A stretch of 23,330 nucleotides of DNA from NCBI GenBank assembly GCA_002394395.1, contig DGTR01000031.1, positions 79,933 through 103,262 on the forward strand, read 5' to 3'. The translations under genes and the position numbers were made by a program. Each line of letters begins with the position of its first letter. The first letter of the stretch is position 1. Shown here piece after piece: positions 6,295-14,595 of this stretch. Source of the DNA: Bacteroidales bacterium UBA4331 (GTDB lineage: Bacteria > Bacteroidota > Bacteroidia > Bacteroidales > Paludibacteraceae). The notes below the pieces were generated by a model. That model was not told where the DNA came from, searched no databases, and saw nothing but the letters and a program-made list of their open reading frames with translations.

Positions 6295-9200
6295 GGAAAA
6301 ATTTGTAATTTGTAATTTGTGATGTATCATTTGTCTCCTCGATAGCAGTCACAATCGGGTCGCAGAGGCCTTCTCCATAGACCTCCAACTCCCACAGGGA
6401 CGCACCGTAGCCGGTGTTGCGGGTCTTGCAGAAGATGCGCACAAACTGTGCCTCCACGGGTTCGTTATTGATGCGTATATCGTGGGGCTGCGTGCCGCCC
6501 GTAGCGCCCGTGACGGATTTGACGGTCGTATAGTTCTCGCCATCGGAGCTGACCTGGATATCGAACGAAGTAGCATACGCATTCTCCCAGATGAGGCGCA
6601 CCTGAGTCAGACGGTAACAATCCTCCAGATCGACAGCTATCCACTCGTTATCCTGGAAGCGGCTGGACCAGCGTGTTTTCATATCGCCATCCACGGCTTT
6701 CGGCGCTGCCGTTCCATCTCCTTCGGCTCCGGAAGCCGTTGCCGATTTATGGAGTGCGAGGTTCACTTCCTCAAACGGCAGGATGTGCACAATCGCCGTG
6801 TCGGTTCTCTCGAAGCACGGGAAGACAAGTTCGTGATCGCCCACCTGGGCGGCGAGATAAACGGAGCGGCAGGTATCCATGACGTCGCCAAACTGATTGA
6901 GGATGGAGACTACAAACGTCTGCTGCGTACCGATCGGCATGGTCACTTCCGCAGGCGTCACCTGCGCTGTAGCCGCCATCTCGGTCTCCATGACGATGAT
7001 CGTCAGAGACGCCGAGCAGCCACCAACCGTGCGGGTCTCTGTGAAAAGACCGTAGTCGGGATAGGTCTTCTGCTCCGAAGAGGTGGAGATGATTGCTCCG
7101 TTGAAGTTATACGCCGTTGTGGTGAGGGTGGTCGTCTGCCCCTGCTGAAGGACAGTGTCGGACGCAGAGAGTGCTACTGCAAAGACTGTTTCCGGGTCGC
7201 CGGTCAGCGGTCGTCCATATGCCTCCAGTTCATAGAGCGAAGTGCCATACTGCGTAGCGCGTTGGAGCCCTGTCAAGCGGATATATCGGGCGCGAGTAGG
7301 GCCTACCTCCTGACCCTCCCTAAAGGGAAGGGTGACTTTCTCCACTCCGCCGGCAGACGCGTATATAGCGCTATGCCACGTCGTGCCGTCCGACGAGAGT
7401 GCAAGTTCGTATTCGGATGCAAAAGCTGTCTCCCAACGCAGGATCAGATGGTCAATAAAACATACCTCGCCCAGATCCACCATCGCCCATTCGCCATCGT
7501 GATGCTGCGAACCCCAGCGGGTGTCCGTCTTGCCGTCCGTGAGATTTGCTGCCACACAACCGGCGTTCTCAAACGAAGAGACCGTCACGGGTTTATGCAG
7601 CGCGAGGTTCGGATACGGCAGATCCCAAGCCATCGGGTCGGGTACGATCGTCTCTTCTTCATCTTCGATGGTCGTGACCGTGCGGGTCTCCGCGCCGGAG
7701 ACAAGGGTCAAGCCTTGCGGCACGGTGATGGTTGTATCCTTCGCGCCGAAGAAATGGACGGAGAGCGGCGTAGAAGCCACATTATAGACTGCGTAGGTCA
7801 TGCGTCCGGAGAGGGTATCCGTATAAGCGCACGCCATCGGATGCGAAGCAAAGATATCATACCGCTTCTCGCCCAAGCCCTTATGCGAATGTGCGAGCCA
7901 ATAGGTGATGCCGCCCGTGTCGGGGTTCTTCGCCAGCGCCTTTCCCATCCGATCCATTCTGTCCCACACATGAATCGCCGAATCGGCATCGAAAAGCGAG
8001 AGGTACGACAGACACACATTGCCCAGACCCGACTCATCCCCCAAACCGCCTTGCGGGGCTTCGTAATTGCCGACCTCTTTGGTAGCGTACATCTGCGTGT
8101 AGTCCCATTTGGCGAAAGGCAGATCCTCGCTAAAACAGTTGGTCAGTATCGGCGAGATCGGCAGCCATTGGATGGAATGCATCCAAACGGGGTCGCCGGA
8201 GAACCACGTCCACCAACCCACACCTTGCATCGTCAGGTTGCAGCAATAGGGGTGGTTATATTTTGTAAAATCGATATTCCGCCTTTTCTTGTCAAACCAA
8301 TACTCCGATGTCGCACGTGTCTCGAGGGTATAGCCCATGATTCCTGCCTCCAACATCTCCTGGTCTTGCAGTGCAGCGCCTAAGAGCCACACGCCACCCC
8401 ATCCTTGTATCGCTTCCGAAGACGACTCCTGACCGTTACCGTTGCCTGCATTACCTAATCCGCCTGCAAACGAATGTCCGCAATAAGGATTGAACGTACG
8501 GAACCAAGGCTCGTCCGCCGAACGCTGCCAGTTGGCATAATCGCGTGCCACTTCCCGCGCCATCGGACCATACTGAGTCCGGAAATCGTCATCCAGCATG
8601 CACAACAGCGCCGAAGCATAAACGAAATAACCGTAATGAAAATGGTGGTCATTGAAGGTATCCGAGTCATAAGAAGGATCCATGCCGATGAGTGCGCCCC
8701 ATTTCGGGTACCGCCCAAAATAGAACCGCTCTTCGCCCGGCGTGAAGGTGTACCAATTGACGAGCACTTCTTTCAGACGATTCTTCGCCATTCGGAAAGT
8801 AGCCGTATCGCCCATCTGCAACGCAAACGTCATGTAATGCGCCATCTGCGTGAGGCCTTTGCCACCCCAATAGGTATCGCCGCCGAACGAGCCTCGCTTG
8901 GCATAATCGGCATTGAGTGCTGTCATACGCGCAGCCGAGAACTCTTCGCCCCACTCTATCGGAGCTGGGAAGAACGGTAGGAAAGAATGCACCGGATACG
9001 TAAACGTAAAATCGTTTCCCGCATATAGCCTCATCGTGCCGCGAGGAGAGAGATAAGAGCCATTTACCATTTGGTCATTTACCATTTGGTCATTTGCATC
9101 ATAGTAATGATGCGGCAGAAAGCCCATGAGGACAGATTTGTCCACATGAAAAGTCGTCGTGAGCGACGAGGTAGCCGCATTATAAGCGTACGAGAAAGTG

Positions 9201-9922
9201 GTCTTACGCGGGATTTGGAACGCATATGGCGCACATGCCGCAGCGTCTAATCCATTGGTTAGTAATGCGATAGTGAGCTTGTCCGTGTCCGTAAAGACCG
9301 CATATCGGGCGCTATTGGGATTGGTAACCTGCATCGTGATTCCGGACGCCTCGAGCCACACCAGCGGCGAACCCTCCATACACGTCACGCGCACCCATGC
9401 CTCGCCGTCCTGCATGATAAACGACATTGCGAAATCCGACCAGCTATCGACCAGCGCTTCCTCAAAAGCCGCATTCTTGCCGGTAGCGGTCTTCTTGAAC
9501 GTCACCGAGAGCGGTGTATCCCATTTGACCTCACATCCCGTGGGCTCCCAATAGGACGGATAACCAATCGTCAGTTCACCATCTTTTGCCTCTGCCCAAC
9601 CGGGATAGAACCATAGTTTGCCGGTCCATGTATTGACGAGTGCGTGCGTCCACCAATCATTCGTCGGCAGCGCCAGAGAACCCTGTTGCGAACCATCGGG
9701 AGCCCCCAACCGCGCCAAGAGCGAGTCCGGCAGATAGAGTCTGCGATGCTCCATCTGGTACGCCTGACAACCGCCGTGAGCCGAGGTATGACTCTTGGAC
9801 AGCGGCACATACGAAGCATACGAACCCGCGCCCACATAAACAGGTGTTTGGGCGAAAGAGGAGACCGCTATCGCTGAAAGAAGAAAGACCGCTGCGCTCA
9901 AAGACAAAAGACTCCGTTTCAT
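6215..9922 (-). CDS. GH81 endo-beta-1,3-glucanase with two F5/8 type C (CBM32-like) domains and sorting-like tail
   Basis: A 1235-residue secreted protein with signal MKRSLLSLSAAVFLLSAIAV ending SSFAQ, no lipobox. The GH81 catalytic region (about 35-740) shows LPTNDWWTHAL near the start, FNDHHFHYG with Asp425 as likely acid, and GNGQESSSEA with Glu499 and Glu503, the family signature. Two discoidin-like domains follow: about 775-910 (NLALHKPVTVSS to YELEAYG) and about 1075-1190 (NLALHKSATASG to WELEVYG), separated by an Ig-like segment. The C-terminus carries the 17-residue tail GKLYISRNGAVYTIDGR (1212-1228). Residues 277-286 (NDQMVNDQMV) and about 1197-1207 (NDTSQITNYKF) are encoded by stutter repeats. 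The last 80 nt overlap the GH3 start in another frame. Secreted endo-acting enzyme on insoluble or long beta-1,3-glucan. Confidence 0.93.
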   Translation of the reverse strand: MKRSLLSLSAAVFLLSAIAVSSFAQTPVYVGAGSYASYVPLSKSHTSAHGGCQAYQMEHRRLYLPDSLLARLGAPDGSQQGSLALPTNDWWTHALVNTWTGKLWFYPGWAEAKDGELTIGYPSYWEPTGCEVKWDTPLSVTFKKTATGKNAAFEEALVDSWSDFAMSFIMQDGEAWVRVTCMEGSPLVWLEASGITMQVTNPNSARYAVFTDTDKLTIALLTNGLDAAACAPYAFQIPRKTTFSYAYNAATSSLTTTFHVDKSVLMGFLPHHYYDANDQMVNDQMVNGSYLSPRGTMRLYAGNDFTFTYPVHSFLPFFPAPIEWGEEFSAARMTALNADYAKRGSFGGDTYWGGKGLTQMAHYMTFALQMGDTATFRMAKNRLKEVLVNWYTFTPGEERFYFGRYPKWGALIGMDPSYDSDTFNDHHFHYGYFVYASALLCMLDDDFRTQYGPMAREVARDYANWQRSADEPWFRTFNPYCGHSFAGGLGNAGNGNGQESSSEAIQGWGGVWLLGAALQDQEMLEAGIMGYTLETRATSEYWFDKKRRNIDFTKYNHPYCCNLTMQGVGWWTWFSGDPVWMHSIQWLPISPILTNCFSEDLPFAKWDYTQMYATKEVGNYEAPQGGLGDESGLGNVCLSYLSLFDADSAIHVWDRMDRMGKALAKNPDTGGITYWLAHSHKGLGEKRYDIFASHPMACAYTDTLSGRMTYAVYNVASTPLSVHFFGAKDTTITVPQGLTLVSGAETRTVTTIEDEEETIVPDPMAWDLPYPNLALHKPVTVSSFENAGCVAANLTDGKTDTRWGSQHHDGEWAMVDLGEVCFIDHLILRWETAFASEYELALSSDGTTWHSAIYASAGGVEKVTLPFREGQEVGPTRARYIRLTGLQRATQYGTSLYELEAYGRPLTGDPETVFAVALSASDTVLQQGQTTTLTTTAYNFNGAIISTSSEQKTYPDYGLFTETRTVGGCSASLTIIVMETEMAATAQVTPAEVTMPIGTQQTFVVSILNQFGDVMDTCRSVYLAAQVGDHELVFPCFERTDTAIVHILPFEEVNLALHKSATASGAEGDGTAAPKAVDGDMKTRWSSRFQDNEWIAVDLEDCYRLTQVRLIWENAYATSFDIQVSSDGENYTTVKSVTGATGGTQPHDIRINNEPVEAQFVRIFCKTRNTGYGASLWELEVYGEGLCDPIVTAIEETNDTSQITNYKFFHEGKLYISRNGAVYTIDGRLCVLPQE
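6300..6334. repeat. Heptad array at the GH81/GH3 junction
   Basis: Units AATTTGT three times (6300-6320), then GATGTAT and CATTTGT (to 6334). They encode TSQITNYKF of GH81, just before its C-terminal tail, and lie just upstream of the GH3 start codon. Confidence 0.8.
9061..9095. repeat. Two perfect 15-nt repeats inside GH81
   Basis: CATTTACCATTTGGT occurs twice in tandem (9061-9075, 9076-9090) plus a partial third. They encode NDQMVNDQMV (277-286). It is the same sequence and the same frame as the GH3 copy about 3.4 kb away. Confidence 0.9.
9863..9912. repeat. Tandem 24-nt repeat in the GH81 signal-peptide region
   Basis: Two imperfect 24-nt units (9863-9886 and 9887-9910, starting GACCGCT). 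The segment 9887-9912 is identical over 26 nt to 11507-11532 in the GH30 gene. They encode LLSLSAAVFLLSAIAV on the minus strand. Confidence 0.8.
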
Positions 9923-9925
9923 ACC

Positions 9926-11566
9926 TTATAGTTTCACTAATATTGTTTCTACACTATTCGCCGGCATCTCTACCGTTGTGCTATATTCGCCAATCTGCAG
10001 CGGGAAAGAAGTGGCCTCGCCGGTATTGAGGATATTCACCGCGATCTGTCCCTCCGCATTCTTCGTCGCGCAGACAAAAATCTGATCGCTGATTTCTGAA
10101 GGTTGACAACTGATCACCTGATCGCCTGGACGCATGGAGCGGCTGAACTGCTTGAGAACAAAGTAATAGGGTGTGTAGTAGATCTTTTCCTTCTCGTAAT
10201 CAATCATCACCGGTGCCGCAGCGAAGTTATTCACATGGTTCGGTCCACCGATGGAGTCCAGCACGATATTCCAATCAATGAAACCCGTCAGCCAATGATT
10301 CATACCTTCTATAATATAACGCGCGTACCTGTGCACACCCGCGTATTTGGGATGTGTGTCACCTGCCCAGCGGGTCGAATACGCCCAATCGGTTGCCACT
10401 TTGTTCCACCAGAAAGCGTCATTATTGAACCATCCGCTCTCTTTGAATCCCTCCGGATCGGTCACACCGTCCCACGGTTCGCAGCCCAAGTTATCGATAC
10501 ATCCCTCGGTATGCAGAATGGTCTTATCGGGATAAAGGGCATGTACAGAATCCAAAACCTCAGGAAAACAATCGATCGTCGAGCCATACCAGTGTACCGC
10601 CATTCCTGCCGTAGCAGCCTCAGCGAGCGAGTCGCCGTAGATGGCTGCCGTGTAAGGTCCCATCTCGAAGATATTCTGGTCGAAACCAAGGATCTTCACA
10701 TCCTGAAAACCGCTTTCGTCCAAACGCGGACGCATATATTGACCGATGAACTCTGCTTCTACAGCCGGCCAGAAATCCATACTCTCCCATCCGCCGTCAT
10801 TACCCATCGGTTCGTTCACCGGCGTGAGTGCCCAAATATCTACACCTTCCGCCTTCCATGCCTCAACGTATTTCGCCAGATAGCGCGCATAGGCATCATA
10901 GTATTCCGGCAACAACGCACCGCCGCGACGAAAACCGTTCTCGCGCTCGTAGTATTTCTTATTCTCTTTCATCCACGCCGGCGCCGTCCAGGTGTTCGCC
11001 ACGATGCGGTATTCCTTATCCGTCTGATTTTGCTTGATCGCCCAGACGTCCTTCATCAGATGGAAAAGGTCGTAGTTGCAGTCCTGAATCTGCGGATACT
11101 GCGCTTTTGAAAATCCCTCTTTATCGCGGTCCAGCGTAAACGAACGCAGCTCCACATCGCCGTCCTCTTCCGCCAGCGAATATTTGCCTTCGACGGAAAA
11201 ATCCGACGCACCAATCTGCGTGCGGCTCATGGAGAAATTCGCACCCTTTTCACCATATAATTCTTCCAACACCGCCTGACGTTTCTCTACAGGCAGACAT
11301 GCCAACACAAAAGCTGAACTCTCCGTCAGCGAACCGCCAAAACCGTCTATGGTCTGTCTCGTCTCGGAGGGGTTGATCACAACGGCATTCTCCGCCGTAC
11401 CTTTCTTAAACACCACCGCCTCTTTCTCGGCACATTTATCTCCGGTCTCCGAAGTCAGCCAAACTTGCGATGATTGTATTTGCGGCGTACAGGACGCACA
11501 AATTATGACCGCTGCGCTCAAAGACAAAAGACCGCTAACGCTCAAAGATAAAAGATTATTTCTCAT
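9926..11566 (-). CDS. GH30 beta-glucanase/glucosidase lipoprotein (likely beta-1,6-glucan active)
   Basis: A 546-residue protein. Signal region MRNNLLSLSVSGLLSLSAAV is followed by IICASC with probable lipid Cys26; the residue at -3 is a cysteine, which is unusual. Residues about 60-450 form the GH30 (beta/alpha)8 barrel: QTIDGFGGSLTESSAF, then NTWTAPAWMKE, acid/base Glu252 in LTPVNEP and nucleophile Glu354 in ILHTEGC. The C-terminal beta-sandwich ends with NSVETILVKL. This layout fits GH30 subfamilies 1 and 3; subfamily 3 includes beta-1,6-glucanases, which would remove branches from laminarin or fungal glucan. The exact specificity is inferred from neighbours. The signal peptide is built of two tandem 24-nt repeats. 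The start overlaps the phosphorylase stop, and the GH81 start follows 3 nt after this stop. Confidence 0.88.
   Translation of the reverse strand: MRNNLLSLSVSGLLSLSAAVIICASCTPQIQSSQVWLTSETGDKCAEKEAVVFKKGTAENAVVINPSETRQTIDGFGGSLTESSAFVLACLPVEKRQAVLEELYGEKGANFSMSRTQIGASDFSVEGKYSLAEEDGDVELRSFTLDRDKEGFSKAQYPQIQDCNYDLFHLMKDVWAIKQNQTDKEYRIVANTWTAPAWMKENKKYYERENGFRRGGALLPEYYDAYARYLAKYVEAWKAEGVDIWALTPVNEPMGNDGGWESMDFWPAVEAEFIGQYMRPRLDESGFQDVKILGFDQNIFEMGPYTAAIYGDSLAEAATAGMAVHWYGSTIDCFPEVLDSVHALYPDKTILHTEGCIDNLGCEPWDGVTDPEGFKESGWFNNDAFWWNKVATDWAYSTRWAGDTHPKYAGVHRYARYIIEGMNHWLTGFIDWNIVLDSIGGPNHVNNFAAAPVMIDYEKEKIYYTPYYFVLKQFSRSMRPGDQVISCQPSEISDQIFVCATKNAEGQIAVNILNTGEATSFPLQIGEYSTTVEMPANSVETILVKL
11507..11553. 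repeat. Tandem 24-nt repeat in the GH30 signal-peptide region
   Basis: Two imperfect units (11507-11529 and 11530-11553, starting GACCGCT and ending AAAAG-like) encode LLSLSVSGLLSLSAAV, which forms nearly the whole hydrophobic core of the signal peptide. Confidence 0.8.
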
Positions 11567-14562
11567 AACTCTATAATTAACTGTTTGATCTCACCGTCAC
11601 GGGCAAAAAGATGTGCGGATTGCTCTCTCGTGAGCGTAAATGTCTTTCGACTTTCTACTTTCGACTTTCTACTATACACGATCTCCGTTCCGCAGTAAGT
11701 GAACCGCAACTCGCCGTCCTTGAAATCCTCGTCGCGCAGCATCGTCGGTGCAAAAGTGATCTGTCCGTCGCGCACAGAGACGCCTAACTCGAACCACCGA
11801 CTGATGATATCTTCCTTCACCTGTCCGGTCATTCCGGGTTGTTGCACACCAGCCATGGTCGGTGTATGCGAATACGGATCAAAGGGAAAAGCCCCATACT
11901 CATCCGGCCGCTTATGCGAACCGATTCCCTCACGGATGGCAAAATAATGATCGCGCAAGCGCTGATTATCCGATTGCTGAATATTCTCTCCCACCGCCAG
12001 CAACAACTTGCTCACCATATGCCAATAGATGCAGCCGAGGCCTTCGTACTTATAGAACGTGCCGGAACGACCGGTGAACGCGTGGTGATGGAAGACCGAC
12101 TCATAGAGATCTTTCAGTTCTTCCGGCAGGTTATTGGCATTGCGGTATTGCGCATCGAAATGGATGCCGCCGTCGCAGTCTTGTTTCAAAATCGTTCCGA
12201 GATATTTCTGTACCACCGGCAGCGATTTCGCTTCTTCGGGAAGATTATTCATCTCCAGGAACGAAGGTCTTTTGCGATTCGGGTACAACATATAACTCCG
12301 CTGGTCCTCGCGATAGAGCGCCGAAGCACGCATAGCATCCAACAGATCTGCCGCTTCTTCTCCGGACAACAGGCCCGAAGAGAGCACTGCCACTTGTCCT
12401 TCCAACATCTCATAGAGATGCGACACCTCGATGGTATTCTCCGCAAAACGGATCAGGTTATATGCCTCGTACAGCCCGTCAGCGCGTTTATTGGCGCGGA
12501 TAGACTCGTCGATCTTTTTGAGTGTCGCGTCGCAGAAATCCTGCAACTCTTTCAGTTCCAAAGTCTCCGTCTTGCCGCTTATTCCCGCATAAACACGCGT
12601 GCGGTATTTTTCTCCGGCAGAGCCGACAATATCCGTAAACTGCTTCCTATTGCCGTTCATATATGCCTGACGAATCGCACGGAGAAAAGCCAAGGTCTCT
12701 TCGCCGACCTCCACATCGCTCTCGATCAGTTGGCGCAGGAAAGCCACGTACCGACGCATGTAACACAGCGTCACCATCGATGCGCCGTAGCCCACCAGGG
12801 CATTATTTGCATCATTCCATTCGGGACGAAGCGTATTCATCCAGATACCCGCTTCGGGAATGAAATTCGAAAGTTTTGTCAGCAGCGGGATCAGCAACTT
12901 ATCCGCCATCGTAGTCCGATAGACTTGTCCTTTCTCGTCCAGAATCAGTTTGGCGTCCGCGCCCATCTTCGGTACCAGCGCCATGATACGTTGGTGTAAC
13001 TCGTCATCAAAAGTGATACTGTTCTTCGGATCTGCCACTATCTCCGCGTACGATTTGAGGCGGTAGGGCACATTCGCGAACGCATACTTCCGCTCATTGA
13101 GCAACCCACGCAAGGTCTCCGGCGCATGGTGATAACTGAGTTCCAGCAGTTTCAACAGATAAATAATCTGATGGTCTCCCCAGTAACCGATATTCGACCA
13201 CGGGTTCTCCGGCTCAATCACTTCCCAGTCGATGCCTTCATTGGAAATCCGATAGGGGTTATAGCCGTCCGCCGTAGTGGCGTTCAGAAATTTGGCGATG
13301 ATATGATTGATAAAGAGCGGATAACTGAACGAGAGCGCTTCCCAGTTCTGGAAGATATCCCGCCAGTTGCCCTGATAAGCGACCACCGGTTTTCCTTCTT
13401 CGTCCTGCACGCGGATTGAGAACAGGTTCCAAGGCCGCGAAGGATCCCCATGCCGACGCCCGAAAGTAAGCGGCAGATCTTCCTCGCCGCCTTTTTCGTC
13501 CGCCTTCGGCGGATACGTCAGATAATATCCTCCGCGCATGGTATTAAAGAGCACATTCGCAAAATGCCGCGCATCGTTGGCTTCGTCACCGGAATGTTGC
13601 ACACCGTCGTTCTTTGCCACGATAGTCCGAAGCGTCTCTGTCGATTGCGCCATTGCCGCCTCGATCTGCTCTACCGCATCCTCACGCGCCACAAAATGCA
13701 TCAACTCATGCACCGCCACGGCATCCTGACTCACATCGAGCACATTATACCACGTCTGCGCACCTCGCGCCGCCAGATGCACACTCGCTTGCGCCACGAA
13801 AGCACCCCGCACACCCTTAGAAGGAGTCAAACAATAGTTAACTAAGGGTAATCCTAGACCATACACGGTATTACATGTGAGGGATTCTGAGGGTTCTGCG
13901 CGGTCCACGAGGATCGCTTCCATCCTAAAAAGTGCCAGACCGACTTTCTCGTGGGACTTACGGTTCTCCACTTCAATCAGTTCAGTCTTCTTATACCCGT
14001 CAACCAACGTGGAGAACTCATTCTGCGTCTTGCGCTCCACTCCAGCCGGAAGGACGTTTAAGAGACGATCGTCAATCTCTACTTCGGTTGCGAGGTTACC
14101 TAAGTTCTCCAAGGTCGCACGACGTACCCATCCGTGTTTGCCTGCCGGCGCCCAGAGATAAGAGAAACGCAACTTCAGCGTGTGGTTCTCTTCACAAAAT
14201 ACAATCCGGTTACCGACCGTCGATTTGGCGATCTTACGGGAGAGCACGAACACATCCTGTTGCTGCGCGGAGAAAGGTCTCCAGAGCAGATCTCCGTTCA
14301 CCTGGAATGGTTCGCCCTTCACCCTAATTGCCGTTTTCGGACCCGTCGTCTCGTAGTTCTCGGTGATCTTATCGTCGGTGTAATACGGGAAGAGCGCTTC
14401 TCCCGGTGAGCGGCGACCACAAGTCAGACCGCCCGTCGAAGAGAGGTACATCCATAAATCCGTGTCTGAAGCTAACGAGATGAAGAATGGCTGCATCTCG
14501 TTGTAATTGGCGATCTCATAGAACCGCTCTCCGTTGATTGTTATAAATTGTCCCTTAACCAT
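11563..14562 (-). CDS. Cytoplasmic beta-glucan/oligosaccharide phosphorylase of the GH94/GH149/GH161 group
   Basis: A 999-residue protein with no signal peptide (MVKGQFITINGERFYEI...), so cytoplasmic. The N-terminal beta-sandwich has WMYLSSTGGLTCGRRSPGEA, as in glycoside phosphorylases. The (alpha/alpha)6 barrel includes NWRDIFQNWEALSFSYP and IDWEVIEPENPWSNIGYWGD; Asp445 in the IDWE segment is my candidate general acid. Such enzymes split beta-glucosyl oligosaccharides with phosphate to give glucose-1-phosphate. Length and the IGYWGD segment suggest GH161 or GH149 (beta-1,3-oligoglucan phosphorylases) rather than classical GH94 cellobiose phosphorylase of about 800 residues, but I cannot align it here. 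A repeat-derived patch SRKSKVESRK lies about 30 residues from the C-terminus. The TGA stop shares ATGA with the start of the GH30 gene. Confidence 0.82.
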   Translation of the reverse strand: MVKGQFITINGERFYEIANYNEMQPFFISLASDTDLWMYLSSTGGLTCGRRSPGEALFPYYTDDKITENYETTGPKTAIRVKGEPFQVNGDLLWRPFSAQQQDVFVLSRKIAKSTVGNRIVFCEENHTLKLRFSYLWAPAGKHGWVRRATLENLGNLATEVEIDDRLLNVLPAGVERKTQNEFSTLVDGYKKTELIEVENRKSHEKVGLALFRMEAILVDRAEPSESLTCNTVYGLGLPLVNYCLTPSKGVRGAFVAQASVHLAARGAQTWYNVLDVSQDAVAVHELMHFVAREDAVEQIEAAMAQSTETLRTIVAKNDGVQHSGDEANDARHFANVLFNTMRGGYYLTYPPKADEKGGEEDLPLTFGRRHGDPSRPWNLFSIRVQDEEGKPVVAYQGNWRDIFQNWEALSFSYPLFINHIIAKFLNATTADGYNPYRISNEGIDWEVIEPENPWSNIGYWGDHQIIYLLKLLELSYHHAPETLRGLLNERKYAFANVPYRLKSYAEIVADPKNSITFDDELHQRIMALVPKMGADAKLILDEKGQVYRTTMADKLLIPLLTKLSNFIPEAGIWMNTLRPEWNDANNALVGYGASMVTLCYMRRYVAFLRQLIESDVEVGEETLAFLRAIRQAYMNGNRKQFTDIVGSAGEKYRTRVYAGISGKTETLELKELQDFCDATLKKIDESIRANKRADGLYEAYNLIRFAENTIEVSHLYEMLEGQVAVLSSGLLSGEEAADLLDAMRASALYREDQRSYMLYPNRKRPSFLEMNNLPEEAKSLPVVQKYLGTILKQDCDGGIHFDAQYRNANNLPEELKDLYESVFHHHAFTGRSGTFYKYEGLGCIYWHMVSKLLLAVGENIQQSDNQRLRDHYFAIREGIGSHKRPDEYGAFPFDPYSHTPTMAGVQQPGMTGQVKEDIISRWFELGVSVRDGQITFAPTMLRDEDFKDGELRFTYCGTEIVYSRKSKVESRKTFTLTREQSAHLFARDGEIKQLIIEL
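11645..11672. repeat. Four tandem heptads in the phosphorylase gene
   Basis: TTTCGAC, TTTCTAC, TTTCGAC, TTTCTAC in a row, that is a 14-nt unit twice. They encode SRKSKVESRK near the C-terminus of the phosphorylase. Confidence 0.9.
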
Positions 14563-14565
14563 AAA

Positions 14566-14595
14566 GTCATTTACTATTTGGTCATTTACTATTTA
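14566..14595. repeat. Two 15-nt repeats at the permease/phosphorylase junction
   Basis: GTCATTTACTATTTG (14566-14580) followed by GTCATTTACTATTTA (14581-14595). The TGA stop of the permease (14582-14584) lies in the second copy and its last residues VNSK are repeat-encoded. The unit is a variant of the one in GH3 and GH81. Confidence 0.85.

Noticed and set aside
6295..6330. Earlier start for the GH3 gene adding 12 residues
   Set aside because: The added residues are encoded by the heptad repeat and would move the lipoprotein signal away from the N-terminus.
6482..8383. A 633-codon open frame on the plus strand opposite GH81
   Set aside because: It is antisense to the GH81 catalytic and F5/8C domains, has Arg/His/Ile-rich composition typical of shadow frames, and shows no family motif.
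5083..11672. CRISPR array
   Set aside because: The repeated units are 7-24 nt, are directly adjacent without unique spacers of constant length, and are translated in frame; no cas genes are present.
10103..12999. Long plus-strand frames opposite GH30 and the phosphorylase
   Set aside because: They mirror well-supported minus-strand enzymes with intact catalytic motifs, and none has a credible start context or recognisable domain.
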